Source of the DNA: Isoetes taiwanensis
Lineage: Eukaryota; Streptophyta; Lycopodiopsida; Isoetales; Isoetaceae
DNA length: 64,000 nucleotides
Direction of reading: 5' to 3'
Assembly (NCBI GenBank): GCA_021234155.1
Contig: JAJEKV010000017.1
Span: 11,663,525 to 11,727,524 of the forward strand
The notes under the pieces are model-generated. The model was not told the origin of the DNA. It was given only the letters and a program-made list of their open reading frames with translations, and did not search any database. The translations under genes were made by a program, and so were the position numbers. Below, piece by piece: positions 24,038-35,080 of the stretch. Position 1 is the stretch's first letter. Every line of letters begins with the position of its first letter.

Positions 24038-24727
24038 TTGCGCCCAGATTGCTATGTGATAGTTGTAGGACCAAATGGGAAGGAACATCAAGTTTTTGTC
24101 GCATCTACAGGATCGAAATTGTTCTTTGGGCATGGATGGGAGGCTTTCCTCACTGATAATGTTTTTGTAGATGGTGATGTTATTTTCTGTGTGATATCCG
24201 AGGACAGCAATAGAGTGTTTGCAAAGAAGTGTGATGGCACCAATCGCACCAAAGCTCTTGGAATTTGGCAGGTAGAGGATGACAAAGCACGGCAAAAAGT
24301 TGTTAATGCTCCACAAGCACATGCAGCAAAAGAACCAGAAAACCTTGTTCACATATCAGACAACGAACCAGACATTAAGAAACCTTTTAAAGTTCCACTG
24401 CTCAAGCGCATTTATTCATCAGGATTGGTTAGTAAAAATTTCCCTTTTGATCAATTTTGTTTGTAAAATTTCTCAGCTGTTTATTTTCTGTGTCAGAGAC
24501 TGAAGGAGGAAGATCGTTGGCGAATGCCTCCAAGGGGCTCTGCAATCCTTGTTACTGGACCAGATGGCATTGACACTAAATTGAAAGCAAAAACCAGTCG
24601 ATATTGTCTGAGTGATAATTGGGATTTGCTAGTCAGGCACTACTCTCTTAAACTTGGGGATATACTAGAATTCCAAGTTGTAGGCGAGCTTGAATGGACA
24701 ATGAAGATCCATCGTGGTGCAGCATAG
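24038..24727 (+). CDS. REM-like B3-domain protein, two B3 domains (copy 2)
   Basis: Same gene as 5156-5845, here with an intact intron. Exon A ends at 24427|gttagt, the acceptor is tgtcag|AGACTG, and exon B runs 24497-24727. Joined, the frame is open for at least 206 residues. The first B3-like domain is at about residues 1-85 (GHGWEAFLTDN, DGDVIFCV), an acidic/basic linker follows (SDNEPDIKKPFKVPLLKR), and the second B3-like domain occupies the last ~75 residues (LSDNWDLLVRHY, LKLGDILEF). The N terminus is incomplete: in-frame coding may extend upstream to FDHLPLRPDC (about 24022). An initiating exon like the one in the 48.2-kb paralogue was not found, so a 5'-truncated copy is possible. Confidence 0.65.
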
Positions 24728-25147
24728 CATTGCGTGAAGAAGTTCTGAATATCTAGTTTTATTTCATACATATTTTGTTGGCTCTGTGAGCTTTCCACTT
24801 ATAACTATTAGGATCACTATATAAACTGTTACATTGACTCTTCATGCTTTGTAACTACAGGAGCTAATATAATTTTCTATTTTATCTTTTTGAAAAAGAG
24901 CCTAATTTTGTGTATATAAATTTTGATGCAGTTTATCTTGAAGGTTAATGAAACTATTGAACCATTCCTGGTCAAAATTTATACCACATAAAATAACACA
25001 GACAATCTAAGGCCGAACTCTACTACTGTGCAGCAAAAAAAAAATAGCCATTATATAGTCTATGTGACATCAAATTATATCACTGGACTCATTACAATCT
25101 AGAAAGAAGAAAGCACTATCATCCTCTGAATTTTATTATCAGAAATC

Positions 25148-25592
25148 TTAGCAAGGCAAAAGATGTTGCAGAGTAATCTTTTCTTGTATGAACCTCGCAT
25201 GTTCTGCCTCAAGAGCCTCCCGAATTTGGTATCTGCGAAAATGCAACTCATTAAATAGATATTCATATTTCGGAAGAGACTTTTGTTTTCCTTGTTCTCG
25301 GTTCAGGTGAAGATAAGCTTTTCTCTGTGCTATTAGCCCATCCTTTTTCTTCTGTTTCATTGTGAGAAATACTATCACCCCATCCCTTTTCTTCTATTTC
25401 ATTGTGAGAAATGCTATCTTCCCATCCTTTTTCTTCTGTTTGAATGTCAGAAATGTCATTACCCCATCCTTTGCCTTCTGGTTCATTCTTAGGAATGACA
25501 TCTTCCTGGATTTTAACATTGGTTTGTAGCAGCATCTGATTGGTAGGATGGCATCCATTTTTGAGAATAAGCTTGCATAAGCTTTCTTTCAC
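25148..25592 (-). CDS. Unidentified gene with 14-residue repeats (copy 2)
   Basis: Counterpart of 6267-6696 with the same four 14-residue EEKGW units and the same helical C-terminal frame. The start of the upper frame differs (MKESLCKLILKNG...) because of a 15-bp segment absent from copy 1. Both frames are conserved only because the copies are nearly identical, so this gives no evidence of selection. Confidence 0.35.
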
Positions 25593-26068
25593 TTGGGTTG
25601 GTGCAACAAAAGATTTTAACCAACAACAATGCCACCATGTCTCTAAAAAATATTTCTGTTAACTTTATTTATTTGTCTGGTCTAATATGGATGTAAGTAT
25701 TAAAGATTGTATGCAGAGTAGTAATTGAATTTCCAAATATTAAAGCATAAACAGTCATTCTTCACTTCAAAAAAGATCAATTTATTTATAATATTTCTTC
25801 AAAATACAAAATTTGAAGACTTGCCACAAAAGAGGAGCATATGTCTGTTGTTAGGAAACTAGCTACAGACCATCATATAGCCTTCATATAGGCTTCATAT
25901 TATACCGCTAGTTTCGTCTATGTATTATAATATAATATCGTCTATTTATTATATATGATTGTTTTAACTACTCTAAGTTATCATAAGCAGACTTAGAACT
26001 CCCTTTAGCTTTAGTTGACAGAAACGTCATCTAAGACGATCCATTCGGTCGCAGCTACTACTACTTGA

Positions 26069-26858
26069 TTAATTATTTCGTTGTAATGCAAAGCTTGATG
26101 TTGATGGTACAAATTTTTTGCATTTGGTGGCGTCCTTCCCTGTGCTAGGTACTGCACAATTATTCAATATCAGTTTACATGCAATTCGTAGGCAACATAA
26201 TGAGTCTATAATGCTTACTTCAATTTCATTTCGTGGCTTGAACAATAGTACTTTGATTCTTCCGTGTGTCCACCCTACAATTGGATTGAACAGTGCAGCT
26301 GGGCCAAAGGATCCATAGGGAAGATATCGGTGGAGCATAGAGTGAATTGTACTCCCAGGCTGGTCTGTGTGCACGTCTTCTAGCAAAGTGAACATGAAAT
26401 CTGGGAAAAATCGTTGAATTCCAAGGGCACGGAAAATTGCTCCAGCCTTTCCTTCAATCCATCCACATTTTATGTGTTTTATTTCCTCATCAGGACGATC
26501 TCGTATTGCAATGCATAAGAACTTGTTAGTATTAGTTGTTCTGGCTACTACATCGACTGAAAGTGGAATACCCATCATTGATCCGACACAATTCAAAGTT
26601 ATCTGCAAAAAAGCATGAATTAGCATGCAGATCTTTGAAGTGCATGTTTCCTAGTTGCTTCGATAAACCAGTTAACCTTCTACTTTTTAATCTGGGAATT
26701 GTCTCTGCAAACGACCTTGGAGGAATCGAGCAGGAACAACACAGGAAAGAAGGAAGTCGAAGACAAACTAGACGTGCATGCATGGAATTATACATCCCAC
26801 GGTAATTTATAGCATCAGGAAATTCTATAAGTTGTCTATCATAAATGTGAGGAGCCAC
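26069..26858 (-). CDS. Unidentified plant gene, two or more exons (copy 2)
   Basis: Counterpart of 7175-7961. The 3' exon again follows a tttttgcag acceptor and reads ITLNCVGSMMGIPLS onward. Substitutions relative to copy 1 here are ordinary single-base changes (A-to-V, N-to-D and similar), and there are small indels in the intron-like part. The C-terminal 15 residues differ because of a clustered change near 26049-26120. Function unknown. Confidence 0.4.
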
Positions 26859-27559
26859 TTTAGGTGAAATTTAATCCATGATTTGAGGGAGAATGGATCT
26901 CGTAACTGTATCAGATCTTCCTTTTTAATTTCAGCAGGCAATTGTTAATTTTTCAATTTAATTGTATGTCAGCATCTAAGGGCATATTCAACTTTCATTA
27001 TTCCTAATCAAAGATTTTGACCTATGCATGGACAAATACATTTTCATTACTATTCTAATCACTTGTTTCTTGTATGGCAAAGATCGTTAAGAGGTGCTAC
27101 TTAGTTACCAACATTAAACCCTCCTGAATTTCGTTAATTTTCACTGGAGATGACTATGCATGACTATTAGCAAACATAAGTAATATGTACGATATATGCG
27201 TGACATCTTTTACTCACAAACCAATGTAGATAAAACAATTGAAATTCACAGCCCTTTAGATACGTATGACAGGGATCTAAAATCAATGGTTGCATAATTA
27301 GGTAATACAATAGAATATTGTATCAAGGACAGTTAAATAGAAAGTTATCTGTAAACATGGGCGTCTTTCACGAAGTTGTAAAACATCATCAGGATTTCGT
27401 ATCGTATTATATGCAACTTGACGCTATTTGAAGATGACTTATTATGAGTTAATAACGATATTAATCATGACGCAATAATAAAAATAGTATTTGTCCTACA
27501 TGTAAGGAGGCACAAATTAGAAAGTTTATATTCTATGAGGTTGAGTATACGAGTCAACA

Positions 27560-28200
27560 CCTTCTACATTTTCCCAAGATTTGTTTGACATACTATCATA
27601 ATGAGTATATGGTCTACCTGATGCGAAGACATAACATGTATTAATATCGTCATAGTAATTATGTGAAAGTCATCTCGTCCGGAGACACAAGGGCAAATCT
27701 TTCGAAGGACAAAATTATCTCTGGTACAAAATAGACTTCGGTATTGAAGCCAATTCGATCCCCATCTGCATTTGTTGCAAATTGGCTGCCCAAGGTAAAT
27801 CTCTGATGTAAGAAAGACAAGAGGTTTGGACCATTTTAACACTGACAAATAAAAAATGGCCAGAACAAACATGTACCTCCAGTCAGAGAACATTCTAAAC
27901 AGTAAAAGACATAAGGCATCAATTATTGAGGGAGTGAAAGTTTGCAAATTCTTTCTTGCATGAACATCTCCTTTGCCAAGATTTGTTTCGCATGCTATCA
28001 TAGTAACTATATGCTCTACCTCATACGGAGACATGACATAAATTAATATCGTCATAGTAGCTATGTGAAAGTTACTTCGTCCAGAGATACAAGGGCCAAC
28101 AAAGTCGTCAACTTATAGAACATTCTAAACAGTAAGAGACATAGGGCATCAATTATTGAGGGAGTCAAAATTTAGAAATTCTTTCTTGTATCAACATCTT
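27560..28200. repeat. Direct repeat pair at the duplication's right end
   Basis: Sequence around 27590-27690 (ttaatatcgtcatagtaatt, then cgtccggagacacaagggc) recurs at about 27985-28100 with ~85% identity. A second pair lies at 27889 and 28121 (cattctaaacagtaaragac, caattattgagggag). The right breakpoint of the big duplication (27708) falls inside the first repeat. A 163-residue open frame spans this block on the minus strand, but its two ends simply translate the two repeat arms. Confidence 0.6.
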
Positions 28201-29525
28201 CTTTAGTGCAAGCTCAAATAATTTGAGGGCAATTTAATATAAATTCAACACCGTTTGAAAGCAGCAATTCAAATGTTCTAATGTAGATCTTACTTCTAAT
28301 TCCCCTATTAAACTACTAATTATATTCCAGCCAAGATAATTAGGAATCACAAACAAAACTAAACAATACGATTTAGGGTTTAATGTTGGTCCAAGTTATC
28401 ATCTAAGATTACATTTCTAGAGTGGCATTGTTCTTATTAACATGTTCCCAACCTAGATTTTAAATCTCACGAATAATAAACCTAATACATAGCAATGCAG
28501 GATCCTAGCAAAATGTGCATAGATGAAAACATAATCGACCCCATCATAAGAAAGTTTAGACTATCTTATCTAATGTTAGGCCAAGACAACTGTGGAATGT
28601 CGTTGAGTATGCTAGCTTGAGCGGCAGCAGGCGCCTATGTATCGTAAAAGGGCAGCATGGTGGCTGGTGGAAGAAAGTTGTCCGACAAATCGCATGTATG
28701 CTTTCTGAGCTCATGTTGTCATGTCCAAGAAGTCGGACAGTCACAATTTTGTTGTGCATTTCGCGTATGACAACTCTAGCAGTCCTTCATTACTACCATG
28801 AATCACCCATGTCCCTCATCCACATATGCCTATGGATCATTATTTAACTTCCAAGATAGCAAACGATACTAAATATTTCTATTTGCAAGACCCCAGCTCA
28901 TTAAGTTACCACTACATTATTGTGATAGTTTCGTAATTGAATGTAAACACATATGACTATTAGAAAGGATAGGGAATATATCAAATATCCACAAGAATTT
29001 AGAAGGCAATTTTCCTCTACTATGGTTCCTCTCAAAATTTACCTTGTCTTAACAATTTGCCTTAGATGCCTTCGTTATTTTTCTAAATTCCTTAAAATTT
29101 CCCTATCGTCATAAAAGTACCCTTGCGATTTAATATAAATTCAACAAAATTTGAACTTGGGAATTCAAATGTTCTAATGTACATTTTACTTCTACTTCCC
29201 CTATTAAAGTACAAATTATATTCCATTCAAGATACTTATGATTCACAAACAAAATTAAACAATAGCCTCCCGCATAGGCCTGACTAACAAATCGCACTTA
29301 AGTACTCCCCAAAACATAAGCAACCATGAACATTGGTCCAAATTGTTATGTAACATTACATTTCCGCAATGGCATTTTACTTACTAACATATTCCCAATT
29401 TAGGTTTTAAATCCCATGAACAATAACCCTAGTACATAGTAGTGTAGGACTGTAGCAAAATGTGCGTAGATGAAAACACATTCGATTCCATCATAACAAA
29501 GTTTAGATTGTGCAAGCGTACTTTA
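28200..29525. repeat. Diverged ~400-bp direct repeats flanking a Helitron fragment
   Basis: 28215-28560 and 29125-29520 share strings such as aatttaatataaattcaaca, aattcaaatgttctaatgta and gcaaaatgtgc.tagatgaaaac, and a cccatgaa..ataa..cctagtac block, in the same order. Identity is roughly 80-85% by eye. A related block is also present at 1560-1690 and 20440-20570. Confidence 0.55.
28556..28783 (-). pseudogene. Helitron PIF1-like helicase C-terminal fragment
   Basis: Encodes VRLLGHDNMSSESIHAICRT and LPLKLAYSTTFHSCLGLTLD, the conserved PIF1/Helitron segment just before the final helicase motifs. It stops at DKIV, where the larger copy at 60.19-60.57 kb continues with VLDLRTNVFAHGQLYTALTR. DNA identity to 60345-60565 is high (~88% by eye). 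It is an isolated shard without the rest of the helicase. Confidence 0.7.
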
Positions 29526-29529
29526 TGAG

Positions 29530-30130
29530 GTCAATATCTAACTTGAAACATAGTTTCAATAGAAGCTTCGTTACTTCGATTTTAGAAGGTCTGTAAGAAA
29601 TGTCATGAGACCTTTTCATAATTCGCTCTATTGCATCTTGGCTCTGAATATCAATAGGAGAGATGATGACAACTCATGGGGAGCCATGTATATGGGGCAT
29701 GATGGGCATGCATGGGGTTATACACCCCATCTCTCATCTGTCGGATCGAGATGGGGAGGCGCAATCCTCGCCGTCGAGTGTGGGTAGAAAAGCTTCGAGA
29801 AGTTTCCTAGATTAGGGCAATTGATCTGGGCCGTTCGTAAAAGGGGCATCAGTTTGAGCCGTTCATTATATATATGGGAAATTTTAATGCCACACGAGGG
29901 GGCAGCTTTTATTAATGATGAAGTGCTTGTGCCGATGAGGTGTCGACTTGAAAACATTCATTTTTTATTGACGTCCGGTTTGCATTCGTGGCTTTGTTTC
30001 CGTGAAAATACGTGAGACAAAAATCTGTATATATAGTTCGCGGCACCGAACTATATAGACCGAAGGAGGCATTGGAGGATATTTGCATGTTGTTATTGTA
30101 TCGATAAACGAATGTCAGATTAGTTCTCTC
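29530..30130. other. Intergenic stretch with TATA-like and hairpin sequences
   Basis: No gene was seen. There is a short inverted repeat, atgggg-ttataca-ccccat, near 29713-29731, and two TATA-like strings (ttatatatatggg near 29866; tgtatatatag near 30027). The GC-rich block 29690-29780 is unlike its flanks. Confidence 0.35.
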
Positions 30131-30137
30131 TTCCCCA

Positions 30138-31245
30138 GATGCATGGATAACTTTGTAGGGATTCAGTCAAGCCTAAAGTTATATGGGTAAGAATATGTAT
30201 GTACAAAATGTCATGCTGCAATGGTCCTACTTCATAATGACATTGCAATTTATTCATTTTTAAGTCGTCAATAAGGCCATATTGAGTTTGTGCTTCTTAA
30301 TTGGCCTTTCTGTGATTATCAGTAGCGATTCTGAGTTTTATAACAAATGGAATACATGTCATGTTCTCGATTTTTTGTTTCAGACATTCTTATACCATAG
30401 AGGTTAGGCTGCATATGCAAAAGATATGCTTTTATGAAGCAGTTTCCTAGTTGGGCTTTCTGCTTATAGCACAGCTTCTATAAGTTTGGCAAACATGATT
30501 CGCGATATGGTTAAGGCTCGGCAATTTGGAACACAACATTTGCGTTCAAGAAGTGAAGACTCTGGTTGGTTTATGAGTTGCGACACCAGATCCAAGTTTA
30601 GAGTAAACTTAGAGGTAGTGATGCACCTCAAAAAGGTTGTTTTTCTAAAAGACGTCATTAGAATCTTTTTTGCAATGGCACTATAATAACTGTATTCGGA
30701 TCATATTATATTACATGAGATACTGTATTGCTAAATTTATATTCATACATTTTTAAGTCGTCAATAAGGCCATATTGAGTTTGTGGTTCTTAATTGGCCT
30801 TTATGTGATTATCAGTAGCGATTTTGAGTTTTATAACAAATGGAATACATGTCATGTTCTCGATTTTTTGTTTCAGACATTCTTATACCATAGAGGTTAG
30901 GCTGCATATGCAAAAGATATGCTTTTATGAAGCAGTTTCCTAGTTGGGCTTTCTGCTTATAGCACAGCTTCTATAAGTTTGGCAAACATGATTCGCGATC
31001 TGGTTAAGGCTCAACAATTTGGAACACAACATTTGCGTTCAAGAAGTGAAGACTCTGGTTGGTTTATGAGTTGCGACACCAGATCCAAGTTTGGAGCAAA
31101 CTTAGAGGTAGTGATGCACCTCAAAAAGGTTGTTTTTCTAAAAGACGTCATTAAAATCTTTTTTGCAATGGCACTATAATAATTGTATTCGAATCATATT
31201 TTATTACACGAGATACTGTATTGCTAAATTTATATTCATTAGACT
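30138..31245 (+). repeat. Tandem ~493-bp repeat encoding a conserved SEDSGW peptide
   Basis: Two near-identical units are offset by 493 bp. Each has an open frame (30486-30686 and 30979-31179) reading MANMIRD.VKA.QFGTQHLR, then SRSEDSGWFMSCDTRSKF and VVMHLKKVVFLKDVI. Related, more diverged copies lie at 49545-50110 and 50790-51340, and the peptide RSEDSGW...SCDT.SK survives in all four. The family also shares the upstream string tttaagtcgtcaataaggcc. I do not recognise the peptide; it may be a captured exon spread by a mobile element. Confidence 0.65.
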
Positions 31246-33000
31246 AGTGATGGTGCCCATTGTTGCTAGGCGTAAATTGAGAGCCTATAAATGTTTTGCG
31301 CTGCAATGAGAAACGTGTGTCCAAAATATTCTCACTCTGTAATTCGTACTTTTATAATTGTTGTCTGGTATCTAAAGCATGGCACTTTGTTATATTATAG
31401 GTTATAGATTAGGTGCCTAGTGTTGCTAGCCTAGAAGATGATTGGCGTGTTAAGTGCAGTTGTTCTTTGTTGCTAGTTGTGAAATTTAGGTCCATCTTAG
31501 TATGGTAATCATTCCCAATTGAGAAGATCGTCCTCTTCTATCTAGATTTTTTTAAGCCCCCTTTTAACTTCTAGAGTAGTGCACCTTGACATCTCAAATA
31601 TTATTTTACTTATACTTTTCAAAACTAAGAATTTACTCCACAAAATCCTCTAAGATACTTTCTAAGACACCCTTTGGAGTAGATATACATACCCTGCATT
31701 GTCGGCTATTAGGGGATGTTATGAAGCCTATTTTATCTTCGAAGCATACGGAATTGATGTGGTTCGGATGGTCCTTGATACCCTGATAACTAAATTATCT
31801 GACACGCATTTAATGGCCAATATTGTTCCTATCTGAGTAGCAAGATGATGAACATGAGCATTAAGTTGTTGGACAATGTGTGTGATCGATTGCAATATAA
31901 AGTTTTGTAGACATTTAATGTTTCAATTGCAAATATTCGCTTTCTTGATAAACCTCCAATATATTTTCTTTATGTGTTCAACATAATGGTGGACTTGGTG
32001 AACGAAATATGGTCCCTCGTGGAATTATAACTTGTAAATTTCAACTATTAAACAACCCTATATGAAAAGTACCTTCATGTTATCGTCATGAAATTATAGC
32101 TTCCAAACTTCAACTACTAAACAACGTTACATGGTACCTTCATGGTACCCCCATGGTACCATCATGGTACCCTCACGGAATTATAGGTTCCAAACTCATG
32201 AACGTAGATCTTGACCACCAGTGTAACTTCATCATGAGGGTTCAATATATGTTGGTGCATAAACATTCTTGCAAATAATATCATTCCAAATATTAGTTAG
32301 CAAAACTTTAAGTAGCAAACCCCTGTTAATGCACAACCGTAACTGTCATATTTTTTGCAGTCATTTGCTCGTGTAGCATTTTAAAACGCAGTAAGTTCAT
32401 TTTTGGGTTGCCCCTAGGAGGGCAAACCCTTGTTTATGTGGGATTTTGGCATATCCTAGGTATATGCTAGAATATCCCTAGGATATGCTAGTGACTGCTC
32501 AAAACCTCCTATTTCCTGTAAACTGGCGGTCACCATCGATGTTAGGCGGATACTGTGCAAACCGGCTAACCGGCTGAACTGTTGCGCTTGCGCATCCGAG
32601 GCTAACTCCGGAGGGGATCGGGCTAGATTGATCTAGGGCTGGGTTCGAATGGCTCTCAAGTAACTCTAGGATTCCAGTCAATTTAGTTGGGTCATTCCAT
32701 TTTCTATATTTCGCTTCATTTTGACTGCATCCGATTTAGGATCTTAGGAGAGGCCAGGGCTCATTGCATTGCCGATTTTCTAAGTGCTCAAGCTTCTTTT
32801 GAAGGAGGGATTCCATTTCTTCATTGCCAGACGTTTTGGATCGTGGATGTTTGAACCGGCTAACCGACCTGCGAGGCAGGCCGAAGCTCCAATCTTGCAT
32901 TCCTTATTTCTTCACCATTTTATATTCCATCTTCTGGACTCCCTTGCTCTCCTTTTCTATCTTTGAGAAGATATAGCAGCGAGCAATTTCGGCAAAGGGG
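31246..33000. other. Noncoding stretch with a GGTACC mini-array
   Basis: Mostly AT-rich noncoding DNA. At 32131-32174 an 11-bp unit atggtaccnnc repeats four times. From 32400 to 32990 the sequence is GC-richer and includes gcaaaccggctaaccggctgaac (local CGGCTAAC repeats, also near 32857), but no supported gene. Confidence 0.5.
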
Positions 33001-33002
33001 TG

Positions 33003-33660
33003 TTGCAGAAAAGAAAGAACAACAGATAGAGGAACTCAGTAAGCACAAACTCCTCTGGCGGGCAACAAAGTTACCTATAAACCTTTTTCTTTGGGCCTCC
33101 AGGTAGGATCTGCAATTTCTTTCTTTAACACATGAATATTTGATGCAAAGGAGTACTGGCTCCTTCTAGTTTCATCAATTCTAGTTATAACCTAGCTAAA
33201 CCTGAGGTAATAAAGTATTCATGGTTGTAATTCTCCCAAATGACATTATGAAAGATATTTATTTTTCGTACATTGCAGTAATGATGCATATGATGCCAAA
33301 ACACGAGTTGATAAGGAGAAGAAGGAATCTGTTGTAAATATTACTGAAAGGTAATGGTTTTTATAGACCTTAATTTTAACGGATCAGTTTTTTCCACATA
33401 TGAGAATCTGTTCACCTTACAGCCAAAACGGTGTTTTGTATGCTGCATATCTCTCCCTTGTAGTTGGATTTGTAGGAATAGCAGGAGGCACGCTTTTCTC
33501 CCATGATCTTCGTGTCTTTGCTCTATTACGGCTTGCCATTTTATGTGGTTACGTATATCAAGTAGCCAATATGACATTTTTTCTGGTGGACTATAAATGG
33601 ACCAAACAATGCATGCAACAACGATATTCTGGAGTCAGTATTCTTAATAAATTAGTGTAG
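33003..33660 (+). pseudogene. Exon fragments of an unidentified membrane protein
   Basis: Three coding-like blocks have splice-like edges. About 33003-33104 reads EQQIEELSKHKLLWRATKLP and ends at ccag|gtagga. 33280-33351 reads NDAYDAKTRVDKEKKESVVN and ends gaaag|gtaatg. From about 33418 a block reads YSQNGVLYAAYLSLVVGFVG, then LFSHDLRVFALLRLAILCGY, with two likely membrane-spanning segments. The order and splice edges suggest pieces of one host gene. The family is not recognised, and no start exon was seen. Confidence 0.4.
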
Positions 33661-33822
33661 ATCATTTCCAAGTATGTTGGCGGTCAAGCTCAAATTTTGC
33701 AGTATGTGATTTCATTGTTGGGAGCTAAAAGATTAGGTGCCAGCATTTAAAAATCAGCAATATAATAGCCCATTTCTTCATGCTGCCAAGTTCGTTGAAA
33801 AATTTGCCTACTGATGATGACT

Positions 33823-33963
33823 ATGGATGTACTGGCAGTGCCCTCCATTTCGGCACAATTACAAAGGTATGGAAGAACCCCTTTGTTTTTTAGCATTCGG
33901 ACTCTTGCTACCACAACTTTCAGCAGGCACTTTCATCAGGTAATAGATATCACAATTTAGAAG
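33823..33963 (+). CDS. Possible short ORF, presequence-like
   Basis: An ATG at 33823 opens 46 codons (MDVLAVPSISAQLQRYGRTP and SIRTLATTTFSRHFHQ) rich in Arg, Ser and Thr and without acidic residues after the first few. This looks like a mitochondrial targeting sequence, and a splice donor (cag|gtaata) follows. It may be a captured first exon or chance. Confidence 0.2.
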
Positions 33964-34143
33964 GCTACATACCATTTTATTTTTCATACGACTCATGTCA
34001 ACTTTTCATACAAAACTAGATCAAGGGTGATGCAGCAGTTGGGAAGATGTGGCCACTGATTGTCAGCTACCTATATTTGATTCATTTTTTTTTTATTGTG
34101 GACTAATTTGCAATTTTTTTTTTTTATTGTGGACTGATTGTAG

Positions 34144-34453
34144 ATATGCTGTATTTGATTTAGATTTTGTAACCGAGGACAACTGTCAGAAGAGCAAAAT
34201 CTTTTTTATTGCTTGGTATTAGTTTCCCACTCTCTTACTCTATGCCATAGCTTACTATTTCTTTTTCTTGCTCTGAATACTTTTCAAACATAGGTCTCCA
34301 GATACAGCTAAAATTAAGGCAAAGATAATCTATGCTAGCTCCAAGGAAAAGTTTCGAAGAGAACTCGATGGAGTTCATTTGGAGTTGCAAGCAAGTGACT
34401 ATACTGAGATTGAGTACGATGTTATCATGGAGCGGGCATTGTCTGGTCGATGA
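34144..34453 (+). pseudogene. Actin-depolymerizing factor (ADF/cofilin), last two exons only
   Basis: ADF severs and depolymerises actin filaments. Exon A (34144-34215, after acceptor ttgtag) encodes [20 protein letters not shown] and FIA plus two bases of the W codon. After the intron (gtatta...catag), exon B (34294-34453) completes W and reads SPDTAKIKAKIIYASSKEKF, RRELDGVHLELQASDYTEIE and YDVIMERALSGR with stop. The splice phase is perfect and the residues match the ADF actin-binding helix and C terminus. The first half of ADF (residues ~1-65 of ~140) is absent upstream, where other gene fragments and repeats lie, so this is a captured or truncated copy. The conserved reading frame implies it is recent or was expressed until recently. 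Confidence 0.85.
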
Positions 34454-35080
34454 GTTCATTGGTAAGCATTGTTTTTGTATGCATATAAATGTTTCTAATT
34501 GATTTTATTTTGCACGTGAGAGGGTATTGCATATTTTTAACCTGAAAACCAGATTTGTCCCTGCCAAACTGAAGTAGATAACAAGGTTCTTTGACATTAA
34601 TTGCTGTCAAATCATGCAAGAAATTTAAGTTATCACTCAGGTCTAGTTTAAGTTAGAAAAAATAACATTCTGTTCTGATCACTTTTTGACTGTATTTTGT
34701 CAAATCCAGCCTCAAAAAATACTTCCAAAATTCCAAGTGAGATTTTGACTACATACCTCTCTTTCTCATCACCATTAGAGTACATTTGCTTTGGAAATTC
34801 CCAAAAATACACTTGGCAACTCCAAATCTCATTTTCTGATCAATGTTTTCACAGTTTGACCTCTATTGACCAATTTTTGACCCCACTTTGAGATTGAATA
34901 TCTCTCAAATTTATAGTCTGACTTGGTCAGAGACTTCATCACTGGATTCCCACAACTTTTTTGAGCAAGTCTGAAGCAGTTGACCCGGAGAATCAATCCA
35001 TTCCTCATCACTACAACCATTTGAGTCAAGGCACCTTTCTAGAAATGGGAAAGGTATAACACTTTGAGTTTTTGAACTTT
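34454..35080. other. AT-rich stretch left of the inverted-repeat gag element
   Basis: No gene. TTGAC-rich strings recur on this strand (tttgactg, tttgacct, tttttgacccc, agttgacccgg). This could be the body of a left LTR whose end forms the inverted repeat starting at about 35081, but no partner copy is visible to prove it. Confidence 0.3.

Larger units (their letters stand above)
18878..27708. repeat. Large segmental duplication, copy 2
   Basis: Partner of 1-8816, 8831 bp here. The copy starts inside gag of the LTR element as far as can be compared, because copy 1 is cut by the window edge. It ends at cgaagg|acaaaatt, inside a locally repeated sequence (see 27560-28200). Open reading frames are better preserved here than in copy 1. 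The exception is the LTR region near 19315-19335, where copy 1 agrees better with the 5' LTR at 17043. Confidence 0.95.

Noticed and set aside
27564-28055. A 163-codon minus-strand frame
   Set aside because: Both ends translate the two arms of a direct repeat and the middle has no domain; best read as a chance frame in repeats.
30138-31245. CRISPR-like array
   Set aside because: The unit is ~493 bp in tandem with no short repeat/spacer pattern; the genome is eukaryotic.
32131-32174. Regulatory array of GGTACC sites
   Set aside because: Four 11-bp units are a simple tandem repeat; nothing nearby looks like a promoter or gene they could control.
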